Assembly (NCBI GenBank): GCA_934532985.1
Contig: CAKTAV010000009.1
Coordinates: forward strand, 1 to 64,000
Direction: 5' to 3'
DNA: 64,000 nucleotides
From: an uncultured Butyricicoccus sp.
GTDB lineage: Bacteria; Bacillota; Clostridia; Oscillospirales; Butyricicoccaceae
Program-made: the position numbers and the translations under genes
Notes under the pieces: generated by a model
The model's input: only the letters and a program-made list of their open reading frames with translations
Databases searched by the model: none
Told to the model about the DNA's origin: nothing
Part shown: positions 1 through 9,300 of the stretch, in pieces
Numbering within the stretch: position 1 is the first letter of the stretch
Layout of the letters: every line of letters begins with the position of its first letter

Positions 1-74
1 TGGCCGGACTTGAACCGGCACGGTTGCCCACACGCCCCTCAAACGTGCGCGTCTGCCTATTCCGCCACAGTCGC
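1..74 (-). tRNA. tRNA-Leu(GAG), 3' end cut by window edge
   Basis: Read on the minus strand, the gene begins at 74 with the acceptor strand GCGACTG. A D arm, an anticodon stem CACGT paired with GCGTG, and the loop TTGAGGG follow, so the anticodon is GAG and decodes CUU/CUC leucine. A class II variable arm and a T arm with TTCAAGT in the loop come next. The sequence ends two bases into the 3' acceptor strand (CA of the expected CAGTCGC), so about 5-9 bases lie outside the window. Confidence 0.9.
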
Positions 75-226
75 ATATTAACTTATCCGTCGGATGTGCT
101 TTTGATGAGGGTTGCTGTTGCACATCGTTCAGCGACAGAAATTATTATATACAGGTGTTAGGCAAATGTCAACCGGTTTTTCGAAAAAAATCGAAAAAAT
201 AAAGGTGGAAAAAGTTAGTAGTGTCA

Positions 227-253
227 AATTTTTTGGAATACTTCTAAAAAATT
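227..253. promoter_or_regulatory. Palindrome upstream of the rrf2-rbr promoter, candidate operator
   Basis: Arms AATTTTTTGGAA (227-238) and TTCTAAAAAATT (242-253) are inverted copies with one mismatch around a 3-bp centre. The palindrome ends 11 bp before the -35 box of the rrf2 promoter. Size and place fit an Rrf2-family operator, but no site is established for this protein. Confidence 0.45.
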
Positions 254-264
254 CGCAAAATCGC

Positions 265-293
265 TTGACAAATGGGTGGATGAAAAGTATACT
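265..293 (+). promoter_or_regulatory. Sigma-A promoter of rrf2-rubrerythrin
   Basis: TTGACA at 265-270 and TATACT at 288-293 are separated by 17 bp. Transcription should start near 300, just ahead of the AGGAGG at 312-317. Confidence 0.85.
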
Positions 294-324
294 AAATTCG
301 TAAACAAAAGCAGGAGGCAAGACA

Positions 325-777
325 ATGCGAATCACACATGCAGCGGATTATGCAATTCGGCTGACATATTGTTTGGCAATACACGACACAGTCATGGGAA
401 CAAAAGCGATTGCGGAGGAGACTGGTGTAAGCCTACGGTTTGCATTGAAAATTCTGCAAAAACTGGTGCAAAGCGGAATCGTCGTTTCGTTCCAGGGCAA
501 AAAGGGCGGCTATAAACTCAACCGTGCGCCGCGAGATATCTCAATCGGTGAGATTGTAGAGATTATTGACGGGCCGGTGGAAATTAACCATTGCCTGAGT
601 GAATGCTTTGATTGCACACGCATCGGTGACAAAAAAACGGAATGCGGATTTCATCAGGCATTTCAATCGGTAAATGCGGCAATTCGTCAGCAGTTGTATG
701 CGCTGACATTGGACCAGTTTGTTCCGGAAAACGGTGACAAACCGGATAATACACAAGAAGAAACACACAATCTATAA
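325..777 (+). CDS. Rrf2 family transcriptional regulator
   Basis: This is a 150-residue winged-helix DNA-binding regulator of the Rrf2 family (relatives IscR, NsrR, CymR). The N-terminal MRITHAADYAIR, the helix-turn-helix around residues 25-50 and the wing GKKGGYKL are typical. Cysteines at 90, 94, 97 and 107 sit where Fe-S binding Rrf2 proteins keep their three cluster ligands, but the spacing (X3, X2, X9) differs from the classical C-X5-C-X5-C, so a cluster or thiol sensor is inference. ATG at 325 has AGGAGG 7 bases upstream. The rubrerythrin gene follows after 31 bp with no terminator, so the two are probably one operon, with the Rrf2 protein sensing oxidative, nitrosative or iron stress and controlling itself through the palindrome at 227-253. 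Confidence 0.88.
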   Translation: MRITHAADYAIRLTYCLAIHDTVMGTKAIAEETGVSLRFALKILQKLVQSGIVVSFQGKKGGYKLNRAPRDISIGEIVEIIDGPVEINHCLSECFDCTRIGDKKTECGFHQAFQSVNAAIRQQLYALTLDQFVPENGDKPDNTQEETHNL

Positions 778-808
778 AAGAATCAATTTATTCTAGGAGG
801 AAATTATT

Positions 809-1396
809 ATGGCTAAGTTCGTATGTTCGGTATGTGGTTATGTTTATGAAGGCGATGCGGCTCCGGAGCAGTGCCCGGTATGTAAGGCGCCGGCTTCTGC
901 ATTCAAGGAGCAGGTTGGCGAGATGAAGCTGGCAGCAGAGCATGAGTACGGTGTTTACGCACAGACCGTAAAAAACAATGACAAGATCAGCGAAGAGGAC
1001 AAGAAGTATATCTTCGAGCAGCTGATGGCTAACTTCAACGGCGAGTGCTCGGAGGTTGGTATGTACCTGTGCATGGCTCGCATCGCACATCGCGAGGGCT
1101 ATCCGGAAATCGGCCTGTACTGGGAGAAGGCTGCGTTCGAGGAAGCAGAGCATGCAGCAAAGTTCGCAGAGCTGCTGGGTGAGGATCTGGAGCCGAACAT
1201 GAAGGCGACCACCAAGGACAACCTGGCATGGCGTGTTGACTGCGAGTACGGCGCTACCGCAGGCAAGTTTGATCTGGCTCTGTGCGCAAAGAAGAACGGT
1301 CTGGATGCAATCCATGACACCGTTCATGAGATGGCTCGTGACGAGGCTCGCCACGGCAAGGCGCTGAAGGGTCTGCTGGATCGTTACTTTGGCTAA
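809..1396 (+). CDS. Reverse rubrerythrin (rubredoxin domain first)
   Basis: This 195-residue peroxide-reducing protein has the rubredoxin FeS4 domain at the N terminus (Cys6, Cys9, Cys22, Cys25 in CSVCGY and CPVCKAP). A ferritin-like diiron four-helix domain follows, with metal-ligand motifs EEAEH and DEARH. In ordinary rubrerythrin the rubredoxin domain is C-terminal. The order here is that of clostridial reverse rubrerythrin, which reduces H2O2 and O2 to water with electrons from NADH via rubredoxin. The start ATG at 809 has AGGAGG 8 bases upstream. It is the second gene after the Rrf2 regulator and ends at a strong terminator, which fits an oxygen-stress operon in a strict anaerobe. Confidence 0.93.
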   Translation: MAKFVCSVCGYVYEGDAAPEQCPVCKAPASAFKEQVGEMKLAAEHEYGVYAQTVKNNDKISEEDKKYIFEQLMANFNGECSEVGMYLCMARIAHREGYPEIGLYWEKAAFEEAEHAAKFAELLGEDLEPNMKATTKDNLAWRVDCEYGATAGKFDLALCAKKNGLDAIHDTVHEMARDEARHGKALKGLLDRYFG

Positions 1397-1450
1397 GTTT
1401 GTTCTCGGGCTTCGGATAGAAGTGATTAGAGAAAATTAGATAACTCACAA

Positions 1451-1481
1451 GAGCGGAGAGGATTTCTCTCCGCTCTTTTTT
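1451..1481 (+). terminator. Rho-independent terminator after rubrerythrin
   Basis: Perfect 10-bp stem GAGCGGAGAG / CTCTCCGCTC with a 5-base loop, followed by TTTTTT. Confidence 0.93.
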
Positions 1482-1628
1482 GCGTGATGACGGTAATAAC
1501 GGCAAAAAAACACATAAAATTCGGCAAAATGACGTTAAAAAACCGAAACATCGGTTCCGATTTGGCGAATTTCATGGTAAAATAGAAGCAGAAATGATAA
1601 AATGCCTTGAAGGAAGGAGGAAAACAGG

Positions 1629-2024
1629 ATGGCCGGCAGAAGCAATTATTCCTATCAGGTCAGACAAGTAAACGAGAAAAAAGGATTTGGGTGGAGCAAA
1701 CCAAGCGGCACGGATGCGATGGCAGAGATCAATGGATGCGGCGTTATCATTGCCTTTTTCATTGTCGTCTGCGGCTCGGGCTGTGCGCTGTGGCTGCTGC
1801 GGCATGCGATGAGCGGAGCAGGAGCGGTTACCTTTGTGTTTAGCATTGCACTGGCGATCGTCCTGTTTGCTGTTATGAGCGGTATGGCGTGGACAACGCT
1901 GCGACAGTTCTGGGAGCAGAACCGAAAAGAAGCCGTGGTCGTGACGGCGATTTCCTTTACGGCGGCCGCGATTATCGGTGCGGCAATTGGATTGTCGGTT
2001 CCGCTGACGATAGTGATGATGTAA
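1629..2024 (+). CDS. Small three-helix membrane protein of unknown function
   Basis: I do not recognise this 131-residue protein. A polar, basic N terminus of about 35 residues is followed by three predicted membrane helices, at about residues 38-58, 68-90 and 105-130. The last ends the protein directly (SVPLTIVMM). There is no signal peptide and no catalytic motif. ATG at 1629 is preceded by AAGGAGGAA at 1613-1621. It stands alone between the rubrerythrin terminator and its own terminator at 2041, so it is likely a single-gene transcript. Codon use resembles that of the neighbouring genes, which supports it being real. Confidence 0.7.
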   Translation: MAGRSNYSYQVRQVNEKKGFGWSKPSGTDAMAEINGCGVIIAFFIVVCGSGCALWLLRHAMSGAGAVTFVFSIALAIVLFAVMSGMAWTTLRQFWEQNRKEAVVVTAISFTAAAIIGAAIGLSVPLTIVMM

Positions 2025-2040
2025 TTTGGATATATAATAA

Positions 2041-2071
2041 GGGTCTGCTGCGTGTGCGGCAGACCCTTTTG
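2041..2071 (+). terminator. Terminator of the GGGTCTGCTGC type
   Basis: Stem GGGTCTGC / GCGGCAGACCC followed by TTTT. The same stem sequence recurs at 17069, 48235 and 56405, each time next to a dispersed repeat. Confidence 0.8.
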
Positions 2072-2099
2072 TGTCGGGATATATGGTAGGGTTGTCTGT

Positions 2100-2245
2100 G
2101 AAAATAGAGAGGAGGCAGGATAGAATTGTTAAATTGAATCCCTTCAGTCGTCGCTGCGCACCAAAGGCGTCCCTTGCATCAAGGGACGCCTTTGGTGCGT
2201 GCCAGCTACGTGTCTGTTCTCAGAGTAAATTCTATCGCATCTCGC
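2100..2245. repeat. Dispersed hairpin repeat, copy A
   Basis: Non-coding element with GATAGAATT at 2119-2128 and its inverse AATTCTATC near 2228-2237 as outer arms. Inside is the hairpin CACCAAAGGCGTCCCTTG / CAAGGGACGCCTTTGGTG (about 2159-2197). It contains CCCTTCAGTC and TCTGTTCTCAGAGTAAA, words shared with the copies at 33.6, 48.5 and 56.5 kb. There is no coding capacity. Confidence 0.75.
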
Positions 2246-2389
2246 AACCTCTCCATCCGAAATACGGCAAACTATCACCAACTTCAAAAACCTGCGAAAA
2301 AGTGCAGAAAAACACGGAGTTTGCGGCAAAAATACTAAAGAAAAACAAAAATACCTCGCCGTTTTGGCGAGGTTGACAGGGGGCTGTGA
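2246..2389. other. Intergenic spacer before rpoB promoter
   Basis: No gene is visible. A 7-bp hairpin CCTCGCC / GGCGAGG at 2354-2372 lies just upstream of the rpoB promoter. It lacks a following T-run on the plus strand, so it is not a good terminator. Confidence 0.5.
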
Positions 2390-2418
2390 TTGACAACAAG
2401 TCAAAAACATGGTAAAAT
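2390..2418 (+). promoter_or_regulatory. Sigma-A promoter of rpoBC
   Basis: TTGACA at 2390-2395, 17-bp spacer, TAAAAT at 2413-2418. The predicted start near 2424 gives a leader of about 140 nt to the rpoB ATG at 2565. Confidence 0.85.
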
Positions 2419-2423
2419 AACAT

Positions 2424-2530
2424 AGTTTCCGTCTACGCGAGATGGAAACTTACCCCAAATACATTGTAGCATCTTTCACGAAAAGATGCAAGACAAAAGA
2501 GAAAAAAATTGATACGCAGCCAGGCGTATC
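2424..2530 (+). promoter_or_regulatory. Structured 5' leader of rpoB mRNA
   Basis: Three consecutive hairpins lie in the leader: AGTTTCC/GGAAACT (2424-2450, extended by TCT/AGA), GCATCTTT/AAAGATGC (2469-2489) and GATACGC/GCGTATC (2511-2530). An in-frame ATG at 2442 lies inside the first hairpin without a ribosome binding site, so I treat this stretch as untranslated leader. A regulatory role is inference. Confidence 0.45.
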
Positions 2531-2564
2531 ACGATATTATACGAAACGGAGTGATGGATACAGT

Positions 2565-5500
2565 ATGGCAAATGAAGCAACGATCAACGGTGTTCATGTC
2601 CATGACGTCCAGTTGGGACGCGTCACCAGAAAGAGCTTTGCCAGAATTCCGGAAATTCTGGATATGCCGAATCTCATCGAGATTCAGAAGAAATCCTATG
2701 AGTGGTTCCTGACCGAAGGCCTGCGTGAGGTATTTACTGATGCGGCAGCGATCACGGACTACACCGGCAATCTGGAGCTGTCGTTTATCGACTATCATCT
2801 GGATGAAGAGCCGAAGTTCAGCGTAGAAGAGTGCAAGGCCCGCGATGCAACATATGCCTGCCCGCTGCGTGTCCGCATGCGTCTGCGTTACCGCGAGACC
2901 GGCGAGATCAAGGAGCAGGAGCTGTTCATGGGTGATTTCCCGCGCATGACGGATTCCGGTACCTTCATCATCAACGGCGCGGAGCGTGTTATCGTATCGC
3001 AGATCGTCCGTTCTCCGGGCGTATACTACGGCATGACGCTGGACAAGACCGACAAGCCGCTGCTGTCCTCCACGGTAATTCCGTACCGCGGTGCCTGGCT
3101 GGAATATGAGACGGACTCCAACGACGTATTCTATGTCCGTATTGATAAAAACCGCAAGCTCCCGATCACTTCCTTCATCCGTGCCATTGGCGTAGAAACC
3201 GACGCGGAGATCAAGGAGATGTTCGGCGAGGACGAGCGCATTGTGGCAACGCTGGAAAAGGACGCTGCCAAGACCGCGGAGGAAGCGCTCATCGAGCTGT
3301 ACAAGAAGCTGCGTCCGGGCGAGCCGCCGACGGTAGAGTCTGCGCGCAACCTGATTAACGCACTGTTCTTTGACACCCGCCGCTATGATATTTCTGCGGT
3401 AGGCCGCTACAAGTACAATAAGAAGCTGAACATTGCCCGCCGTATCACGGGACGCACGCTGGCACAGCCGGCCGTCGATCCGATGACCGGCGAGATCATT
3501 GCCGAAGAGGGCGAGGTTTTGACCCGCGCCAAGGCGCAGGAGATCAGCCGCCGCGGTGTACACGGTGTTGTCGTTCTGGACAACGACGACAACGAGGTCA
3601 AGGTATTTTCCAACGGCATGGTTGATCTGAAGGACTTCGTTTCCTTTGATCCGGAAGCCGAGTGCGGCATCAAGGAAAAGGTTCGCTTTGTTGTACTGAA
3701 GGAGCTGCTGGAGCAGAACCTGAGCGACGAAGAGCTGATTGAAAAGATCAAGGAAGCACATGACGACCTGATTCCGAAGCACATCATCGTGGATGATATG
3801 CTGGCCTCCATCTGCTATCTGCTGAATCTGGGCCACGGTATCGGCACAACGGATGACATCGACCATCTGGGCAACCGTCGTCTGCGCTGTGTTGGTGAGC
3901 TGCTGCAGAACCAGTTCCGCATCGGCTTCTCCCGCATGGAGCGTGTCATTCGTGAGCGCATGGTGATTACCGATTTGGACGTTGTCACCCCGCAGTCTCT
4001 GATTAATATCCGTCCGGTTACCGCAGCGATCAAGGAATTCTTCGGTTCCTCTCCGCTGTCCCAGTTCATGGACCAGACCAACCCGCTGGCAGAGCTGACG
4101 CACAAGCGCCGTATGTCTGCCCTTGGCCCGGGCGGTCTGTCGCGTGACCGTGCATCCTTCGAGGTTCGAGACGTACACTACAGCCATTACGGCCGTCTGT
4201 GCCCGATCGAGACCCCGGAAGGTCCGAACATCGGTCTGATTTCCTATCTGGCAACCTATGCGCGTGTCAATGATTTCGGATTTATCGAGGCGCCGTATCG
4301 CCGCATCGATAAGGAAACCGGCAAGGTTACCGATCAAGTTGAGTATCTGACGGCGGACATTGAGGACGAGTATACTGTTTGTCAGGCATATGAGCCGCTG
4401 GACGAAAACGGCTGTCTGGCCAATCCGCGTATCACCTGCCGCCGCCGCGATGAAATCGTCGAAGTAGACCGCCATGAGGTCGATCTGATGGACGTTTCGC
4501 CGCGTATGATGGTATCCGTAGCAACCGCGATGATCCCGTTCCTCGAGCACGATGACGCAAACCGTGCACTGATGGGCGCGAACATGCAGCGTCAGGCAGT
4601 ACCGCTGCTAAAGACGGACTCTCCGGCGGTTGGCACCGGTATGGAATACAAGTGCTGTGTCGATTCCGGCATTGTTCCGCTGGCAGAGGGCGACGGCGTG
4701 GTTACTCGTGTCACCGCGCGCGAGGTCAGTGTTAAGTACGACGCGATGGGCGAAAAGACCTATCAGCTGACCAAGTTCCTGCGTTCCAACCAGTCCACCT
4801 GCATCAACCAGCGTCCGATCGTTTCGCTGGGCGAGCGCGTCAAGAAGGGCGACGTTCTGGCAGACGGTCCGTCTACCTGCAACGGCGAGGTCGCACTGGG
4901 CAAGAATGCGCTGATCGGCTTCATGACCTGGGAAGGCTACAACTACGAGGACGCCGTACTGCTGAACGAACGTCTGGTTCGCGACGACGTATACACCTCG
5001 ATTCATATTGAAGAATACGAATCCGAATCCCGTGACACTAAGCTGGGACCGGAAGAAATCACCCGTGATATTCCGAATGTCGGTGAGGACGCGCTGCGTG
5101 ACCTCGACGAGCGCGGCATTATCCGCGTCGGTGCGGAAGTTCACTCCGGCGACATTCTGGTCGGTAAGGTTACGCCGAAGGGCGAGACTGAGCTGACGGC
5201 GGAAGAGCGCCTGCTGCGTGCGATCTTCGGCGAGAAGGCACGTGAGGTTCGTGACACCTCTCTGCGTGCGCCGCACGGCGAGGCCGGCACGATTGTCGAC
5301 GTCAAGGTATTTACCCGTGAGAACGGCGACGATTTGGCGCCGGGCGTCAACATGTGTGTTCGTGTTTATATTGCACAGAAGAGAAAGATCTCCGTCGGCG
5401 ATAAGATGGCAGGCCGCCATGGTAACAAGGGTGTCGTTTCCCGCATTCTGCCGCAGGAAGACATGCCGTTCCTGGAAGACGGCACGCCGCTGGATATCGT

Positions 5501-6320
5501 ACTGAACCCGCTGGGCGTACCGTCCCGAATGAACATCGGACAGGTACTGGAGGTCCATCTGGGCTATGCGGCGATGTCTATGGGCTGGAAGATTGCAACG
5601 CCGGTATTTGACGGTGCCAACGAGCAGGATATTGCCGATGCACTGCGTGCAGCGGGCAAGAATCCGAATGGTAAGTCGGTTCTGTACGACGGACGTACCG
5701 GTGAAAAGTTTGATAATGAAGTTACGGTCGGCTACATGTATTACCTGAAGCTGCACCATCTGGTTGACGATAAGATTCACGCCCGTTCGACCGGTCCGTA
5801 CTCGCTGGTAACCCAGCAGCCGCTGGGCGGTAAGGCGCAGTTCGGCGGACAGCGTTTCGGCGAGATGGAAGTTTGGGCCCTCGAGGCCTACGGCGCAGCA
5901 TACACGCTGCAGGAAATCCTGACCGTCAAGTCGGACGATATCGTCGGACGTGTCAAGACCTACGAGGCGATTGTCAAGGGTCACAACGTACCGAAGCCGG
6001 GTGTACCGGAGTCGTTCAAGGTTCTGGTCAAGGAATTGCAGGCACTGTGCCTGGATATCTGCGTGCTGGATGAAAACGGCGACGAAATTGTTCTGGCAGA
6101 TGACGACGACGATGCACCGCAGTTTGAGATGCCGCAGGAGCGCGCAACTGCGAGCGACGATGAGATGGCAGCCGCTGGCTTTGGTGTTTCGGACGTCAAT
6201 CCGACGGCGGACACGCCGCTGGATGCGTTTGCAGAGGCAGACAGTGATGACGTACTGGACAATGACAGTGACGACGACTTGTTTGATGATGCGGACGATT
6301 ACAGCGAATCGGAGGAATAA
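2565..6320 (+). CDS. rpoB: DNA-directed RNA polymerase beta subunit
   Basis: Catalytic beta subunit of RNA polymerase, 1251 residues from the ATG at 2565 (MANEATINGV). An upstream in-frame ATG at 2442 would add 41 residues unlike any RpoB and lacks a ribosome binding site; GGAGTG at 2548 serves 2565. Family landmarks are present: the rifampicin pocket (FFGSSPLSQFMDQ, THKRRMSALGPGG) with wild-type-like residues at the usual resistance positions, EGPNIGLI, and GDKMAGRHGNKGVVS in the active-centre region. The C-terminal 80 residues are unusually acidic (runs such as DDDDDAP and DSDDDLFDDADD), an extension beyond the usual end. rplJ/rplL are not upstream, and rpoC follows after 2 bases with its ribosome binding site inside the last rpoB codons. 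Confidence 0.98.
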   Translation: MANEATINGVHVHDVQLGRVTRKSFARIPEILDMPNLIEIQKKSYEWFLTEGLREVFTDAAAITDYTGNLELSFIDYHLDEEPKFSVEECKARDATYACPLRVRMRLRYRETGEIKEQELFMGDFPRMTDSGTFIINGAERVIVSQIVRSPGVYYGMTLDKTDKPLLSSTVIPYRGAWLEYETDSNDVFYVRIDKNRKLPITSFIRAIGVETDAEIKEMFGEDERIVATLEKDAAKTAEEALIELYKKLRPGEPPTVESARNLINALFFDTRRYDISAVGRYKYNKKLNIARRITGRTLAQPAVDPMTGEIIAEEGEVLTRAKAQEISRRGVHGVVVLDNDDNEVKVFSNGMVDLKDFVSFDPEAECGIKEKVRFVVLKELLEQNLSDEELIEKIKEAHDDLIPKHIIVDDMLASICYLLNLGHGIGTTDDIDHLGNRRLRCVGELLQNQFRIGFSRMERVIRERMVITDLDVVTPQSLINIRPVTAAIKEFFGSSPLSQFMDQTNPLAELTHKRRMSALGPGGLSRDRASFEVRDVHYSHYGRLCPIETPEGPNIGLISYLATYARVNDFGFIEAPYRRIDKETGKVTDQVEYLTADIEDEYTVCQAYEPLDENGCLANPRITCRRRDEIVEVDRHEVDLMDVSPRMMVSVATAMIPFLEHDDANRALMGANMQRQAVPLLKTDSPAVGTGMEYKCCVDSGIVPLAEGDGVVTRVTAREVSVKYDAMGEKTYQLTKFLRSNQSTCINQRPIVSLGERVKKGDVLADGPSTCNGEVALGKNALIGFMTWEGYNYEDAVLLNERLVRDDVYTSIHIEEYESESRDTKLGPEEITRDIPNVGEDALRDLDERGIIRVGAEVHSGDILVGKVTPKGETELTAEERLLRAIFGEKAREVRDTSLRAPHGEAGTIVDVKVFTRENGDDLAPGVNMCVRVYIAQKRKISVGDKMAGRHGNKGVVSRILPQEDMPFLEDGTPLDIVLNPLGVPSRMNIGQVLEVHLGYAAMSMGWKIATPVFDGANEQDIADALRAAGKNPNGKSVLYDGRTGEKFDNEVTVGYMYYLKLHHLVDDKIHARSTGPYSLVTQQPLGGKAQFGGQRFGEMEVWALEAYGAAYTLQEILTVKSDDIVGRVKTYEAIVKGHNVPKPGVPESFKVLVKELQALCLDICVLDENGDEIVLADDDDDAPQFEMPQERATASDDEMAAAGFGVSDVNPTADTPLDAFAEADSDDVLDNDSDDDLFDDADDYSESEE

Positions 6321-6322
6321 GC

Positions 6323-9300
6323 ATGGGATATAACACGTTTAATGCAATAAAAATCGGTCTTGCTTCTCCGGATCTTATCCGTGAATGGTCCTATGGTGAA
6401 GTACTGAAGCCGGAAACCATCAACTACCGTACCTTGAAGCCGGAGCGCGACGGTCTGTACTGTGAGCGTATTTTTGGACCGCAGAAGGACTGGGAGTGCC
6501 ATTGCGGACGCTATAAGAAGGTTCGCTACAAGGGCAAGATCTGTGAGCGCTGCGGCGTTGAGGTCACCAAGTCCAAGGTTCGCCGTGAGCGCATGGGCCA
6601 CATTGAGCTGGCCGCTCCGGTGTCCCATATCTGGTACTTCAAGGGCATTCCGTCCCGCATGGGTCTGATTCTGGATATTTCCCCGCGCGTACTGGAAAAG
6701 GTACTGTACTTTGCGGCATATATCGTCACGGATCCGGGCGAGGGAACCGGCCTGATTAAGAAGCAGATCCTTTCCGAAAAGGAATACCGCGACATGCGCG
6801 AGAAGTATGAGGACGACTTCAAGGCAGGCATGGGTGCAGAGGCCATCCAGACCCTGCTGAAGGAGCTGGATCTGGGCGCACTGCGTCAGGAGCTGCGCGC
6901 CGAGCTGAAGAGCGCAACCGGTCAGAAGCGTGCCCGTATCATCAAGCGTCTGGAGGTTGTTGAGGCGTTCTATCATTCCGGCAACCGCCCGGAGTGGATG
7001 ATTATGGACGTGGTTCCGGTCATTCCGCCGGATATCCGCCCGATGGTACAGCTGGACGGCGGTCGTTTTGCGACCTCCGATCTGAACGATCTGTATCGCC
7101 GCGTCATCAACCGCAACAACCGTCTGAAGAGACTGCTGGAGCTGGGCGCGCCGGACATCATCGTCCGCAACGAGAAGCGTATGCTTCAGGAAGCCGTTGA
7201 CGCGCTGATCGACAACGGCCGCCGCGGCCGTCCGGTCACCGGTCCGAACAACCGCCCGCTGAAGTCCCTGTCGGATATGCTGAAGGGCAAGCAGGGACGT
7301 TTCCGTCAGAACCTGCTGGGCAAGCGTGTTGACTACTCGGGCCGTTCGGTTATCGTCGTCGGACCGGATCTGAAGATCTATCAGTGCGGTCTGCCGAAGG
7401 AAATGGCAATCGAGCTGTTTAAGCCGTTTATTATGAAAAAGCTGGTCGAGGAAGGCCAGGCTTCCAATATCAAGTCCGCCAAGAAGATGGTAGAGCGCGG
7501 CACGCCGGAGGTTTGGGATGCACTGGAGACTGTGATCAAGGGTCATCCGGTTATGCTGAACCGTGCACCGACGCTGCACCGTCTGGGTATCGAGGCGTTC
7601 GAGCCGATTCTGGTCGAGGGCCGTGCCATCAAGCTGCATCCGCTGGTTTGTACCGCATTTAACGCCGACTTCGACGGTGACCAGATGGCAGTCCATCTAC
7701 CGTTGTCCGCCGAGGCACAGGCAGAGGCAAGAATGCTGATGCTGTCGGCCAACAACCTGCTCAAGCCGCAGGACGGCAAGCCGGTTACCGTACCGTCGCA
7801 GGATATGGTTCTCGGTTCGTACTATCTGACCATTGACCGTGACACCGAGCCGGGCGCTGGCAAGGTATTCCGCAACGTCAATGAGGCGCTGATGGCATAC
7901 GACGAAGGCGTTGTCGGCATTCATGCACCGATCAAGGTTCGCGTTTCCAAGGAGATCGACGGTGAGATCGTTACCGGTCTGATCGATGCGACGCCGGGCC
8001 GTCTGATCTTCAACGAGCGCATTCCGCAGGATCTGGGCTTTATCGAGCGTAAGACCAAGCAGGATATGCTTAAGCTGGAAATCATGGAAACCTGCGGCAA
8101 GAAGCAGCTGGGCAAGATTGTTGACCGCTGCATCCGTCAGCACGGCTTTAACCGTGCCGCGGAGGTACTGGATACCATCAAGGCGATGGGCTACAAGTAC
8201 TCCACAAAGGGCGCTCTGACGGTTTCCTTCTCGGATATCTTTGTTCCGGAACAGAAACCGGCATTGATTGCGGCATCCGAAAAGAAGGTCGCACAGATTG
8301 ATAAGAAGTATAAGCGCGGCTTCATCACGGATCAGGAGCGTTACCGTCTGGTCGTTAAGGAGTGGGAGAAGACCACCAACGACGTTACGGAAGCACTGAC
8401 CGAGAACATGGACCGCTTCAACCCGATCACCATGATGGCGCAGTCCGGCGCCCGTGGTTCCATCAATCAGATTCGCCAGCTGGCCGGCATGCGCGGTCTG
8501 ATGGCTTCCGCGTCCGGTAAGACCATCGAGATTCCGATCAAGGCAAACTTCCGTGAGGGTCTGTCGGTATTGGAGTACTTCATCTCCGCGCGAGGCGCAC
8601 GTAAGGGTCTGGCCGATACCGCACTGAGAACGGCGGACTCGGGTTATCTGACCCGCCGAATGGTAGACGTATCGCAGGATGTTATCATCCATGAGGAGGA
8701 CTGCCATGCAACCTCCGGTATCTGGGTCGAGGATATCATGGAAGGCAACTCGGTTATCGAGCCGTTTGCTGATCGTCTGATTGGCCGTTATCCGGTCAAC
8801 GATGTCATTGATCCGACGACCGGCGAGGTACTCCAGCGCAAGGAGGACATGATGACCGAGGCGGATGCCGACCGCATTATTGCCGCCGGCATCAAGCGTG
8901 TTGAGATCCGCACCGTACTGCAGTGCCGTGCCCGTCAGGGCGTCTGCGCACATTGCTACGGCTCCAACCTGGCCTTTGGCACGGATTGTGCAATGGGTGA
9001 GGCTGTCGGTATTATCGCCGCACAGTCCATCGGTGAGCCGGGTACCCAGCTGACCATGCGTACCTTCCACTCCGGCGGTATCGCAGGTTCGGATATTACG
9101 CAGGGTCTTCCGCGAGTGGAAGAACTGTTTGAGGCGAGAAAGCCGAAGAAGGTGGCAACGCTGGCAGAAGTCGGCGGTATTGTTACCATCGAGGAATCCA
9201 AGCGTACCACGGTTAAGACGGTCAACGTTGTCAACGGCGAGACCGGAGAGTCCAAGAGCTATCAGCTGGCGTCGTCTTCCGGCATCCGCGTAGAGGATGG

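Noticed and set aside
2442..2564. N-terminal extension of RpoB from ATG 2442
   Set aside because: No ribosome binding site, the start lies in a leader hairpin, and the 41 residues are unlike RpoB. The ATG at 2565 has GGAGTG and a family-like start.
2529..4550. 673-codon open frame antisense to rpoB
   Set aside because: Mirror of biased codon use in rpoB; composition is typical of antisense shadows, with no ribosome binding site.
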